DNA from: Microbispora amethystogenes
GTDB lineage: Bacteria; Actinomycetota; Actinomycetes; Streptosporangiales; Streptosporangiaceae
NCBI RefSeq assembly: GCF_016863015.1
Contig: NZ_BOOB01000011.1
Span: forward strand, 1-62,008
Direction: 5' to 3'
Length of the DNA: 62,008 nucleotides
This document shows positions 24,607 to 33,198 of the stretch, one piece after another (positions within the stretch are counted from its first letter, which is position 1; each line of letters starts with the position of its first letter). The position numbers were made by a program, and so were the translations under genes. The notes below the pieces were generated by a model that was given only the letters and a program-made list of their open reading frames with translations, was not told the DNA's origin and searched no databases.

Positions 24607-27174
24607 ATGGGTTCAAAAAACCGCTCGATTCGGTTCAAGATCTTCTTACTGCTGCTCCTACCATTGCTCATGTTGAGTGCTATGTGGGGGTTTGCCCTAA
24701 AACTCACGGTCGGCGACGGTGTCATCCTCCTGCGTGCCAAGACGCTGTACGACACCATCGGCATCGCCTCCACCGACCTCGGGCTGCAGATCCAGGCCGA
24801 ACGCGCGCTGACCGCGGGAGTGCTGAGCAGCGGCCAGACGACCTCCGGCACGCTCACCACGCAGCAGGCCAAGACCACCGCCTCGGTGGACAGGTTCAGG
24901 AAGACCGCCAACGAGGAGTCCACCCGTGACGCCATGGGCGAGGACCTCGTGGCGCCCCTGGACACCCTGCTGTCCTCGCTCGAACGCCTGCCCTCGATCC
25001 GGGAGTCCGTCTCGCTCGGCCAGGCGGACCGGCTCTACGCCATCAACTCCTACAACGCGATCATGGACGACATGTTCGCGCTGTACGAGAGGCTGGTCTC
25101 GGTCCCCGACCTGACCGTCTTCCAGCAGGCCAGCGCGATGCAGGGGATGGGCAACGCGCACGAGATGATCAGCCGCGAGGACGCCCTCATCCGCGGCGCG
25201 CTCGCCAGCGGCATGATGACCGGCGAGGAGCAGACCGCGTTCAGCGAGTGGGTCTCCACCCGCCGGTTCCTCTACCGGAAGAACCGCGCGATCCTGACCG
25301 GCGAGATGCGCGCGCCGTACGAGCAGGAGCTCACCTCGCCGCTGTTCGACCGCTTCACGGCGCTGGAGAACCTGCTCGTCAACCGGGTGCGCACCGGCGG
25401 GCCGGTCCCGCCGGAGGCCCAGAAGTGGTCGGCGACCGTCGACCAGCTGATCCTCAGGCTCGACTCGGCCCGGGTGAAGGCGTCGGACGCGCTCAACACG
25501 AATGCCACCTCGGTCGCCACCGGGATCCTGCTCCGCATCCTGGTCGCCGGAGGGCTCGGCCTCGTCGTCATCGTGACGACGATCATCTTCTCCGTACGGT
25601 TCGGCCGCCGTCTCGCCCGTGACCTCGCCGGGCTGCGCGACGCCGCGCTCGATCTCGCCGACGTACGGCTGCCGCGGGTCGTCGAGAAGCTGCGGCGCGG
25701 CGAGGAGGTGGACGTCGAGGCCGAGGCGCCCCCGATCAACGCGACGGGGTCCAGCGAGGTCGAGGACGTCGCCCACGCGTTCGGCTCCGTGCAGCGCACC
25801 GCCGTGGAGGCCGCCGTCGGCCAGGCCGCCCTCCGCCGCGGCGTCGGCCAGGTCTTCCTCAACCTGGCCCGGCGCAAGCAGACCCTGCTGCACCGCCAGC
25901 TCACGCTGCTCGACACGATGCAGCGCCGGGCCGAGGACCCGGAGGCGCTGGAGGACCTGTTCCGGCTCGACCACCTCACCACCCGCATGCGGCGGCACGC
26001 GGAAGGCCTGATCATCCTGTCCGGGGCCACGCCCGGACGCGCCTGGCGCAAGCCGGTGCCGCTCATCGACGTGGTCCGTGCGGCGATCTCCGAGGTGGAG
26101 GACTACACCCGGATCACGATGGCCCCGATGCCGGCCGCCACCCTCACCGGCGCGGCCGTGGCCGACCTCGTCCATCTGATCGCCGAGCTGATGGAGAACG
26201 CCACCGTCTTCTCGCCGCCGCACACCAGGGTGGAGGTCCGCGGGGAGCTCGTCGCCAACGGGCTCGCGATCGAGGTCGAGGACCGCGGCCTGGGCCTCGC
26301 CCCCGAGGAGTACGACGAGATCAACACGCGGCTGACCGATCCGCCGGAGTTCGACCTGGCCGACAGCGACAGGCTCGGGCTCTTCGTCGTCAGCCAGCTC
26401 GCGGTCCGGCACGGGGTGCGGGTGGTGCTGCGCGGGTCGCCGTACGGCGGGACGACCGCGATCGTGCTCATCCCCCGCACCCTGGTCGTGGAGGACGGCG
26501 CGCCCGCGGCGATCGAGGGACCGCCGCCCTCCCGCGGCGCCCACGCCAAGCCCGTACCGGAGACGCTCCGGGAGCCACTGCGGGAGACGCTCCGGGAGGC
26601 CCTGCTGGAGCCAGTGCCGGAGAGCACGCCGGAGACGCTGCGGGAGGCCGTCGCGGGACGGGTGTGGGACCCCGCCGGAGCCGCGGAGGGCCCCGAGTCG
26701 TCCCCGTTCTTCACCCCGGCCGCCCTGCGGACCGAGGCCGTGCCCTCCTCGGTGCGCGAGGCTCCGCCCGCCCCCACAGCCGTTCCCACCCCGTTCCCCA
26801 CCCCCGTCCCGACGCCTGTCTCCAGGCCGGAGCCGGTCGCCGCGAACGGCACGCCGAACGGTGCGGGAAACGGTGCGGGAAACGGCACCGCGTCCCGGGC
26901 CAGGGGATCGGCCGCCAACGGGACCCACGCCGGTCTGCCGCGCCGGGTCCGTCAGGCCAACATCGCTCCGCAGCTACGCACCCCGTCCACGCAGCCGACG
27001 CAGCCGCCGCTGTCCGCCCCTCCCATGGAGGAGCGGTCACCCGAGGAGGCCAGGGCCGTGTTCGCCGCCTTCCAGAGCGGAGCGCGCCGGGGCCGGGAGG
27101 ACTCCGACCAGCCGGGTGGGGTAGCACCCGGTGACCACGCACACAACACGCACGGCGAGAAGGGTGACGCATGA
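24607..27174 (+). CDS. cvnA: conservon histidine-kinase-like membrane protein CvnA
   Basis: An 855-residue membrane protein. TM1 is at about 12-32. A nitrate/nitrite-sensing-type (NIT) extracytoplasmic domain covers about 45-295. TM2 is at about 307-330, then a HAMP-like linker, and an ATPase domain at about 505-620 (LIAELMENATVFSPP, VEDRGLGLAPEEYDEIN, RLGLFVVSQLAVRHG). The last 200 residues are Pro/Ala/Gly-rich with ETLRE and NGAG repeats. In Streptomyces conservons, CvnA recruits CvnB, CvnC and CvnD at the membrane much like a eukaryotic G-protein receptor complex. The ATG at 24607 follows CAGGAGTGG. Its TGA overlaps the ATG of cvnB. Confidence 0.92.
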   Translation: MGSKNRSIRFKIFLLLLLPLLMLSAMWGFALKLTVGDGVILLRAKTLYDTIGIASTDLGLQIQAERALTAGVLSSGQTTSGTLTTQQAKTTASVDRFRKTANEESTRDAMGEDLVAPLDTLLSSLERLPSIRESVSLGQADRLYAINSYNAIMDDMFALYERLVSVPDLTVFQQASAMQGMGNAHEMISREDALIRGALASGMMTGEEQTAFSEWVSTRRFLYRKNRAILTGEMRAPYEQELTSPLFDRFTALENLLVNRVRTGGPVPPEAQKWSATVDQLILRLDSARVKASDALNTNATSVATGILLRILVAGGLGLVVIVTTIIFSVRFGRRLARDLAGLRDAALDLADVRLPRVVEKLRRGEEVDVEAEAPPINATGSSEVEDVAHAFGSVQRTAVEAAVGQAALRRGVGQVFLNLARRKQTLLHRQLTLLDTMQRRAEDPEALEDLFRLDHLTTRMRRHAEGLIILSGATPGRAWRKPVPLIDVVRAAISEVEDYTRITMAPMPAATLTGAAVADLVHLIAELMENATVFSPPHTRVEVRGELVANGLAIEVEDRGLGLAPEEYDEINTRLTDPPEFDLADSDRLGLFVVSQLAVRHGVRVVLRGSPYGGTTAIVLIPRTLVVEDGAPAAIEGPPPSRGAHAKPVPETLREPLRETLREALLEPVPESTPETLREAVAGRVWDPAGAAEGPESSPFFTPAALRTEAVPSSVREAPPAPTAVPTPFPTPVPTPVSRPEPVAANGTPNGAGNGAGNGTASRARGSAANGTHAGLPRRVRQANIAPQLRTPSTQPTQPPLSAPPMEERSPEEARAVFAAFQSGARRGREDSDQPGGVAPGDHAHNTHGEKGDA

Positions 27175-27578
27175 CCGGCAAAGCGACGTCGACCGGCGAA
27201 CTGAACTGGCTGCTCGACGATCTCATCAGCAGGGTCGCCGCCGTCCGCCAGGCGGTGATCCTCTCCACCGACGGCCTCGTCGTGGGAGCCTCCCAGGGGC
27301 TGAGCCGGGAGGACGCGGAGCACCTGTCGGCGGTCGCCGCCGGGTTCCAGAGCCTGGCCAGAGGCGCCGGGCGGCACTTCGGAGGTGGCGAGGTGCGGCA
27401 GACCATCGTCGAGATGGAGGCGGCGTTCCTCTTTGTCACCGCCGCCGGGCAGGGCACCTGCCTGGCCGTCCTGGCCGCCTCCGACGCCGACGTCGGCCAC
27501 ATCGCGTACGAGATGGCGATGCTGGTCAAGCGAGTGGGCCAGCACATCTCCACCAACCCGCGCCGGATCTCCCCGTGA
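27171..27578 (+). CDS. cvnB: roadblock/LC7 protein CvnB
   Basis: A 135-residue roadblock/LC7-domain protein (LNWLLDDLISRVAAVRQAV, LSTDGLVVGASQGLSREDAE). Such proteins regulate small GTPases such as CvnD and MglA. It starts with a 4-base ATGA overlap with cvnA, so expression is coupled. Length and sequence are as in other conservons. Confidence 0.93.
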   Translation: MTGKATSTGELNWLLDDLISRVAAVRQAVILSTDGLVVGASQGLSREDAEHLSAVAAGFQSLARGAGRHFGGGEVRQTIVEMEAAFLFVTAAGQGTCLAVLAASDADVGHIAYEMAMLVKRVGQHISTNPRRISP

Positions 27579-27591
27579 GACGGGCGGGCAT

Positions 27592-27957
27592 ATGACGGGA
27601 CCCCAATGGATGGACGAGGAGGCCGGGCCATTGGTCCGGCCGTACGCGCTGACAGGGGGCCGGGCGCGGCACTCCGGCGTGAAACTCGATCTCATCACGA
27701 TGGTGACCACCACGGGTTCACGCAGGGACCTGTCCGGGATAGGTCCCGAGCAGCGACGGATTCTCGACCTCGCGCGCGGCGGCGCGTCGGTGGCGGACAT
27801 CGCGTCCGACATCGACCTGCCGCTGGGCGTGGTACGCGTCCTGATCGGGGATCTCCTCGACCTGGGACTCGTCGAGGCACGGGCTCCGGGCAAAGTGGCG
27901 CCGCTGCCAAGCGAGCGCATTCTCAAGGAAGTGATCAATGGCCTTCGCGCCCTCTGA
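27592..27957 (+). CDS. cvnC: DUF742 protein CvnC
   Basis: A 121-residue DUF742 protein. The family pattern is visible: GPLVRPYALTGGRA, LDLITMVTTT, GPEQRRILDLARGGASVADI and DLPLGVVRVLIGDL, a winged-helix-like fold. It is the third conservon component and is thought to link CvnA/CvnB to CvnD. The ATG at 27592 opens 13 bases after cvnB, and its 3' end overlaps cvnD by 20 bases. Confidence 0.92.
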   Translation: MTGPQWMDEEAGPLVRPYALTGGRARHSGVKLDLITMVTTTGSRRDLSGIGPEQRRILDLARGGASVADIASDIDLPLGVVRVLIGDLLDLGLVEARAPGKVAPLPSERILKEVINGLRAL

Positions 27958-28513
27958 GGAGCCGGTCGCCCTCAAGATATTGGTGGCCGGCGGCTTCGGC
28001 GTCGGCAAGACCACGCTGGTCGGCGCGATCAGCGAGATTCGCCCTCTCCGTACGGAGGAGGTGCTGTCCGACCGCGGCGTCGGCGTCGACGACATCGACG
28101 GCGTGGAAGCCAAGACGACCACCACGGTCGCGATGGACTTCGGACGCATCACCATCAGGGAAGGCCTGGTGGTCTACCTGTTCGGCACCCCCGGGCAGGA
28201 GCGCTTCTGGTTCATGTGGGACGAGCTCAGCTACGGCGCGCTCGGCGCGGTCGTGCTGGCCGACACCCGGAGACTGACCGACTGCTTCCCGTCCATCGAC
28301 TACTTCGAACAGCGCGGCACGCCGTTCATCGTGGCGGTGAACTGCTTCGACGGTGCGGATCAGCACGAGGCCGACGACGTGCGGATCGCCCTCGATCTCG
28401 ATCCGGAGGTGCCCGTCCTGCTCTGCGACGTACGGCGGCGCGCCTCGGCGAAGGTCGTGCTCGTCACCCTCGTGGAGCACGCGCTCAAGATGCTGACGGC
28501 CGCCCAGCGCTGA
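27938..28513 (+). CDS. cvnD: Ras-like GTPase CvnD
   Basis: A 191-residue small GTPase. The P-loop is GGFGVGKTT (residues 18-26). VYLFGTPGQERFWFMWDEL provides the DxxG-equivalent and switch II. The NKxD motif is replaced by NCFD, as in other CvnD proteins. It is the output G protein of the conservon. A P450 gene (cvnE) often follows in Streptomyces conservons but is absent here. A terminator hairpin lies 10 bases after the stop. Confidence 0.93.
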   Translation: MAFAPSEEPVALKILVAGGFGVGKTTLVGAISEIRPLRTEEVLSDRGVGVDDIDGVEAKTTTTVAMDFGRITIREGLVVYLFGTPGQERFWFMWDELSYGALGAVVLADTRRLTDCFPSIDYFEQRGTPFIVAVNCFDGADQHEADDVRIALDLDPEVPVLLCDVRRRASAKVVLVTLVEHALKMLTAAQR

Positions 28514-29141
28514 TCGGCATGACGGCCGCCGTTCCGCTCGCGGAGCGGCGGCCCCAGGTGAGCTGGACGAGCCGCAGGGCGAGCAGCCCGAGGACGGACA
28601 CCTCGGCGGCCAGCAGCAGCCGCTCCACCAGGCCGATCATGACGCCGTGGCCGGGCAGCGCGACGTAGGTGATGGCGGCGAGGCCGAGGCCGGAGGCGAG
28701 CGCGAGCCATTCGAGCGGCCGGGCGACGACCTGCCACCGCTCGTCCTGGCCGAGCCGGCCCACGAGCTGGATCGCGGCGGCGGGCACGCTCACGAAGGCG
28801 GCCGCCGACAGGAGTCCGTGCAGGTCGCCCTGCCAGCTCGTGTCCGACGGGATGACCGCCGCGCCGATGAGAGAGGCGCTCCACAGGCCGATCAGGCGGG
28901 CGGGCCAGCCGTCCACGGGCGCGTGCACCGCGCGCATCCCGGCGAGCAGGGCGAGCGAGGCCAGGCCGAGGACGGCCATGGCCGTCTCGATCACGCCGCC
29001 GTCGTCCCGCGCCGCGTACTGGCTGATCGTCATGGAGACGGGATCCAGCGAGGGTTCCCCGCCAACCTGCGCCGCCACGACGGTGGCGACGGCGAGCACC
29101 ATGCCGCAGCCGGCGAGCAGGGGATAGATCCTCTTGACCAT
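28485..29141 (-). CDS. DUF998 membrane protein
   Basis: A 218-residue polytopic membrane protein of the DUF998 family, with about six helices. Family features include SMTISQYAARD early on and GAAVIPSDTSWQGDLHGLLS in the centre. The function is not known. It starts at ATG 29141 (VKRIYPLLAGCGM), and its end overlaps cvnD by 29 bases in the convergent direction. A strong terminator upstream separates it from xylB. Confidence 0.82.
   Translation of the reverse strand: MVKRIYPLLAGCGMVLAVATVVAAQVGGEPSLDPVSMTISQYAARDDGGVIETAMAVLGLASLALLAGMRAVHAPVDGWPARLIGLWSASLIGAAVIPSDTSWQGDLHGLLSAAAFVSVPAAAIQLVGRLGQDERWQVVARPLEWLALASGLGLAAITYVALPGHGVMIGLVERLLLAAEVSVLGLLALRLVQLTWGRRSASGTAAVMPISAGRPSAS
28524..28553 (+). 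terminator. cvn operon terminator inside the opposing gene
   Basis: 14-bp arms with one G-U pair (GGCCGCCGTTCCGC with GCGGAGCGGCGGCC) and a 2-base loop, starting 10 bases after the cvnD stop. It lies within the last codons of the DUF998 gene on the other strand. Confidence 0.65.
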
Positions 29142-29224
29142 AACTTCAGAATCCCGCGTACGGCCCGTTTCTAACATCCGGGACAACGCGTACATCACCC
29201 CGATAGGGGATCAGGGTCGTCTCA

Positions 29225-29258
29225 GGGTGGGGTCCCCGGGGTCGCGTGGACCCCACCC
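29225..29258. terminator. 11-bp perfect hairpin after xylB
   Basis: Arms GGGTGGGGTCC / GGACCCCACCC with a 12-base loop, 24 bases beyond the xylB stop on the minus strand. It should isolate the xyl operon from the DUF998 gene. Confidence 0.75.
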
Positions 29259-29281
29259 CGGACGTCTATCCTGCGCGGCGT

Positions 29282-30661
29282 CTACTCCGCCGCCTCGTGG
29301 TAGCGCTCGCGCAGGCCGGGAGTGGGGTCGCCCTCGTACCGCTCGGTGCCACCCGACGTGCCGCCCGGCTCCCAGTGGGGCGGCTCCGGCGCGCCGGACA
29401 GCAGCCAGGCGGCCTGCTTGGCGGCGCCGTCCGCGACGTACTCCCCGGGGGTGGGGACGAGCACCGGACGCCCGAACACGGTGGGCGCGATCCGGCGCAC
29501 CGCCTCCGAGCGCGCGCCGCCGCCGATGAGCAGCACCCTGGCGGGCTCGACGCCGAGCGCGTCCAGCGCGTCGGCGAGCCCGCACAGCATGCCCTCGACC
29601 GCGGCCCGGGCCAGGTGCTCCGGGGTGGAGTTGGACAGGCGCAGCCCGTGCAGGGACCCGGTCGCGTCGGGCCGGTTCGGGGTGCGCTCTCCCTCCAGGT
29701 ACGGCACGAGGACCAGCCCGTCCGCACCGGCGGGGGCCCGCAGAGCCAGGTCACTCAGCTCCTGGGGCGTGACCCGCAGCATCCGGGCCGTGGCGTCCAG
29801 CACCCGCGCCGCGTTCAGCGTGCAGACCAGCGGGAGATACCGCCCGGTGGCGTCGGCGAACCCCGCGACCAGCCCGGCCGCGTCGGCGGACGGCGTCTCG
29901 GAGACGGCGAACGCCGTGCCCGACGTGCCGATGGACACCACCACGTCGCCGGGCCGCATGCCCGCGCCGAGCGACGCCGCCATGTTGTCGCCGGTGCCGG
30001 GCGCGAGCAGCGCGCCACCCTGCTCGGCTGTGCCCGCCTGCTCGGCCGGACCGAGCACGCGGGGCAGTTCCGGCACCCGGCCCATGGCGAGTTCCAGCAG
30101 GTCGGTGCGGTACTCACCGGTGGCGGGCGACCAGTAGCCGGTGCCGGAGGCGTCGCCCCGGTCGGTCGCGATCGTGTCCGGCCGCCCGGCGAGCCGCCAG
30201 GTGAGCCAGTCGTGCGGGAGACAGACCGACCGCGTACGGCGGGCGTTGTCCGGCTCCTCGCGGGCGAGCCAGCGGAGCTTGGTCACCGTGAACGACGCCA
30301 CCGGCACGCTGCCGACGGCCTCGGCCCACGCCTTCGGTCCGCCCAGCTCGGCGACCAGGTCGGCCGCGGCCCCGGCCGACCGGGTGTCGTTCCACAGCAG
30401 CGCGGGCCGGACCACCTCGCCGTCCTCGTCGAGGCAGACCATGCCGTGCTGCTGTGCCCCCACGCTGACGGCGGCGACGTCCGCCAGGCCGCCCGCCTGC
30501 TCGATCGCGCTCTGCAGGGCGGTCCACCAGTGGTCGGGATGGACCTCCGTGCCCTCCGGGTGGGGGGCGCGGCCCTCGCGCACGAGGGCCCCGCTCTCCG
30601 CGTCCCGGATCACGACTTTGCAGCTCTGGGTCGACGAGTCGACCCCTGCCACGAGCGTCAC
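29282..30661 (-). CDS. xylB: xylulokinase
   Basis: A 459-residue FGGY-family kinase that phosphorylates D-xylulose to xylulose 5-phosphate for the pentose phosphate pathway. [17 protein letters not shown] is the N-terminal phosphate-binding motif. [18 protein letters not shown] is the xylulokinase-specific substrate region, and [13 protein letters not shown] and [13 protein letters not shown] are the ATPase motifs. It begins at GTG 30661, behind GTGAGGGGACG. It is the second gene of the xylA-xylB unit, with a 12-bp tandem-repeat array in the 58-base spacer. Confidence 0.93.
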   Translation of the reverse strand: MTLVAGVDSSTQSCKVVIRDAESGALVREGRAPHPEGTEVHPDHWWTALQSAIEQAGGLADVAAVSVGAQQHGMVCLDEDGEVVRPALLWNDTRSAGAAADLVAELGGPKAWAEAVGSVPVASFTVTKLRWLAREEPDNARRTRSVCLPHDWLTWRLAGRPDTIATDRGDASGTGYWSPATGEYRTDLLELAMGRVPELPRVLGPAEQAGTAEQGGALLAPGTGDNMAASLGAGMRPGDVVVSIGTSGTAFAVSETPSADAAGLVAGFADATGRYLPLVCTLNAARVLDATARMLRVTPQELSDLALRAPAGADGLVLVPYLEGERTPNRPDATGSLHGLRLSNSTPEHLARAAVEGMLCGLADALDALGVEPARVLLIGGGARSEAVRRIAPTVFGRPVLVPTPGEYVADGAAKQAAWLLSGAPEPPHWEPGGTSGGTERYEGDPTPGLRERYHEAAE

Positions 30662-30674
30662 AGTCGTCCCCTCA

Positions 30675-30710
30675 CTCTGTCTCTCGCTCTGTCTCTCGCT
30701 CCGTCTGTCG
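30675..30710 (-). repeat. three tandem 12-bp repeats upstream of xylB
   Basis: CTCTGTCTCTCG twice (30675, 30687) and CTCCGTCTGTCG (30699). On the coding strand they read as purine-rich GAGAGACAGAG units right before the xylB ribosome site. Confidence 0.75.
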
Positions 30711-30719
30711 GCCGGCCGG

Positions 30720-31865
30720 TCAGCCGCGGACGCCGAGGAGGTGCTCGATCGCGAGCTGGTTCAGCCGGGTGAAGTGGAAGCCGCGCTCCGCCGCCGCGTC
30801 CACGTCGATCGACTCGGCGAGGACGTCCTCGTACGTCTCACCGGCGGCGAGGGTCGGCTGGGCCAGCTCGTTGTACCTGCTGGCCTCCAGCGCCGCCTGC
30901 ACCTCGGGGTCGGCGCGGTAGGCCTTCGACTTCTCCTTGAAGATGAGGTAGGTCCGCATGTTGGCCGCGGCCGACTCCCAGACGTCTTCCTTGTCCTCGG
31001 TGCGCAGCGGCTTGTAGTCGAAGTGGCGCGGGCCGTCGTAGCCGCCGTTCTCCAGCAGGTCGACGAGGAAGAAGGCGTTCTTCACGTCGCCGTGGCCGAA
31101 GATGAGGTCCTGGTCGAACCTCGGGCCGTGCTGGCCGTTGAGGTCGATGTGGAACAGCTTGCCGTGCCACAGCGCCTGGGCGATGCCGTGCACGAAGTTC
31201 ATGCCGGCCATCTGCTCGTGGCCGGTCTCGGGGTTGAGGCCCACCATCTCGGGGTGCTCCAGCGAGTTGATGAACGCCAGGGCGTGCCCGATCGTCGGGA
31301 GCAGGATGTCGCCGCGCGGCTCGTTCGGCTTGGGCTCGACCGCGAAGCGGATGTCGTAGCCCTTGTCGATCACGTACTGGCAGAGGAGGTCGAAGCCCTC
31401 CTTGTAGCGGTCGAGCGCGACCCGCACGTCCTTGGCGGCCTCGGACTCGGCGCCCTCACGGCCGCCCCAGCACACGTACGTCTTCGCGCCCAGCTCGGCG
31501 GCGAGGTCGATGTTGCGGATCACCTTGCGCAGCGCGTAACGCCGGACCTCGCGGTCGTTGCTGGTGAACCCGCCGTCCTTGAAGATCGGGTGGGTGAACA
31601 GGTTGGTGGTGGCCATCGGCACCTTCATGCCGGTGTCGGCCAGCGCCTTCTTGAAGTTCTCGATCGCCTTGGCCCGGTCCGGCTCCACCGCGAGGAGGTC
31701 GTCGTCGTGGAAGGTCACACCGTACGCGCCGAGCTCGGCCAGGCGGTGGACGCTCTCGACCGGGTCCAGCGGGGCCCGGGACGCGTCGCCGAACTGGTCG
31801 CGCGCCTGCCAGCCGACGGTCCACAGCCCGAACGTGAAACGGTCCTCGGGAGTGGGGGTGTACAT
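30720..31865 (-). CDS. xylA: xylose isomerase
   Basis: A 381-residue metal-dependent isomerase converting D-xylose to D-xylulose, matching the actinobacterial class I enzymes in length. It starts [19 protein letters not shown]. The catalytic histidine lies in [50 protein letters not shown] and [17 protein letters not shown] carry the two-metal ligands. The ATG at 31865 has GGAGG seven bases upstream. The promoter and ROK operator lie directly upstream. Confidence 0.95.
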   Translation of the reverse strand: MYTPTPEDRFTFGLWTVGWQARDQFGDASRAPLDPVESVHRLAELGAYGVTFHDDDLLAVEPDRAKAIENFKKALADTGMKVPMATTNLFTHPIFKDGGFTSNDREVRRYALRKVIRNIDLAAELGAKTYVCWGGREGAESEAAKDVRVALDRYKEGFDLLCQYVIDKGYDIRFAVEPKPNEPRGDILLPTIGHALAFINSLEHPEMVGLNPETGHEQMAGMNFVHGIAQALWHGKLFHIDLNGQHGPRFDQDLIFGHGDVKNAFFLVDLLENGGYDGPRHFDYKPLRTEDKEDVWESAAANMRTYLIFKEKSKAYRADPEVQAALEASRYNELAQPTLAAGETYEDVLAESIDVDAAAERGFHFTRLNQLAIEHLLGVRG

Positions 31866-31879
31866 GAGTCGCCTCCGAA

Positions 31880-31900
31880 TTAGTCTATGTTGTGGACTAA
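31880..31900. promoter_or_regulatory. putative XylR (ROK) operator
   Basis: Inverted repeat TTAGTC-N9-GACTAA between the divergent xylA and ROK genes. The outer TTAG/CTAA resembles the Bacillus XylR operator half-sites (established). It overlaps the last base of the predicted xylA -10 box and the expected transcription start. Confidence 0.65.
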
Positions 31901-31929
31901 ATATTCCGACGTAGCGGGCTCCGGGTCAA
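31900..31929 (-). promoter_or_regulatory. predicted xylA promoter
   Basis: On the minus strand, -35 TTGACC (31924-31929) and -10 AATATT (31900-31905) with an 18-base spacer. The operator begins at the downstream edge. Confidence 0.5.
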
Positions 31930-31972
31930 GAGGGCGTGTCCAGGTCTTCAACGCCCGATAGTGGAGGGTGTG

Positions 31973-33145
31973 ATGTCGCAGGCCGTACGACACGACGCGA
32001 TGCGCGCCCGGAACCTGGCGCTCGTGCTGGGCGAGGTGGGCGCGCGCGGCGCGGTGACACGGGCCGCCCTCGCCGAGATAACGGGCCTGACCAAGACGAC
32101 CGTCTCCAAGCTGGTCGGCGACCTCATCGAGGGCGGCCTGGTGGTGGAGACCGGCGCCGTCCGGGACGGCGAGCGCGGCAGGCCCGGGGTCGAGATCCGG
32201 ATCAGCGGGCGCAGCGTGGCCGCCCTCGGCCTGGAGGTGAACGTCGACTACCTGTCCGTGTGCGTGGTCGACCTCGCCCGGACCGTGCGGCTTCGCCGTA
32301 CACAGGCTGTGGACAACCGCGCCGCACCCCCTGTGGACAGCATCGCGCGACTTGGGAATCTGGCCGCGAACGTTGTGGACGAAGCTGTGGAGAAGGGCCT
32401 CCGGGTGGTCGGCGGGGTGCTGGCCGTGCCCGGCCCCGTGGACAGGACCACCGGCGACGTCCGGAACGCTCCCAACCTGGGCTGGCGCGACGTCCCGCTG
32501 GCGTCGCTCCTCCGGCACTTCCCCTTCCCCGTACGCGTCGAGAACGAGGCGAACCTGGCCGCGCTCGGGGAGCTGTGGTTCGGGTCGGGGCTGCCCGATT
32601 TCCTGCATGTTTCAGGGGAGATCGGCATCGGGGCCGGGCTCGTCGTCCGCGGCCGGCTCTTCCGGGGGGCGCACGGCTTCGCCGGCGAGCTCGGGCACGT
32701 CGTGGTCGCGCCCGACGGGCCGCAGTGCCGCTGCGGCGGCCGGGGATGCCTCGAACAGTACGCCGGGCAGGACGCCCTGCTGGCCGCCGCCGGAGGCGTG
32801 CGCGGCCAGCTCGGCGTCGGGCAGGTGGCCCAGCGCCTGCGGGAGGGCGACGAGAAGGCGCGGGATGCCTGCGAGCGGGCGGCGTGGGCGCTCGGGGTGG
32901 CCCTGTCGTCGGCGATCAACCTGGTGGACCCCGGCGCCATCGTCCTCGGCGGGATCTACGCGCCGCTCTTCCGCTGGATCGGCGACGTGGTCGGGGACAC
33001 GCTGCGGGCCCGCCTCGGCCAGATGCGCGGCACCGTGCCGCCGGTGATCGTGTCGCGACTCGGCGCGGAGGCGGCCGCCCTCGGCGCGGCCGGTCAGGTG
33101 ATCGAGCAGGTCATGGCCGATCCCGCCGCTCTTTTGCACACCTGA
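31973..33145 (+). CDS. xylR: ROK-family repressor (XylR-like)
   Basis: A 390-residue ROK regulator. A winged HTH occupies residues 10-65 (VTRAALAEITGLTKTTVSKL). The ROK sugar-kinase-like domain follows, with GAGLVVRGRLFRGAHGFAGE and the zinc site CRCGGRGCLEQYAG (CxCGxxGCxE). In this class, xylose binding releases the repressor from the xyl operator. The ATG at 31973 follows GGAGGG. It is divergent from xylA. The symbol is given for its position and family; sugar specificity is inferred. Confidence 0.88.
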   Translation: MSQAVRHDAMRARNLALVLGEVGARGAVTRAALAEITGLTKTTVSKLVGDLIEGGLVVETGAVRDGERGRPGVEIRISGRSVAALGLEVNVDYLSVCVVDLARTVRLRRTQAVDNRAAPPVDSIARLGNLAANVVDEAVEKGLRVVGGVLAVPGPVDRTTGDVRNAPNLGWRDVPLASLLRHFPFPVRVENEANLAALGELWFGSGLPDFLHVSGEIGIGAGLVVRGRLFRGAHGFAGELGHVVVAPDGPQCRCGGRGCLEQYAGQDALLAAAGGVRGQLGVGQVAQRLREGDEKARDACERAAWALGVALSSAINLVDPGAIVLGGIYAPLFRWIGDVVGDTLRARLGQMRGTVPPVIVSRLGAEAAALGAAGQVIEQVMADPAALLHT

Positions 33146-33154
33146 GCTAGACTT

Positions 33155-33182
33155 ACTTGAAAGCTCAAGTAACGAGCTCAAG
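33155..33182. promoter_or_regulatory. dyad and direct repeat upstream of VOC gene
   Basis: ACTTGA-AAGC-TCAAGT (33155-33170) is a perfect 6-bp dyad. AGCTCAAG recurs at 33162-33169 and 33175-33182. The sites lie 17-44 bases before the VOC start and resemble a MarR-type operator. No regulator gene is adjacent apart from the ROK gene. Confidence 0.45.
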
Positions 33183-33198
33183 CAAACGGGAGGGCGTC

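Noticed and set aside
24607..28513. Classical two-component system at the NIT-domain kinase
   Set aside because: No response regulator follows; roadblock, DUF742 and GTPase genes identify a conservon instead.
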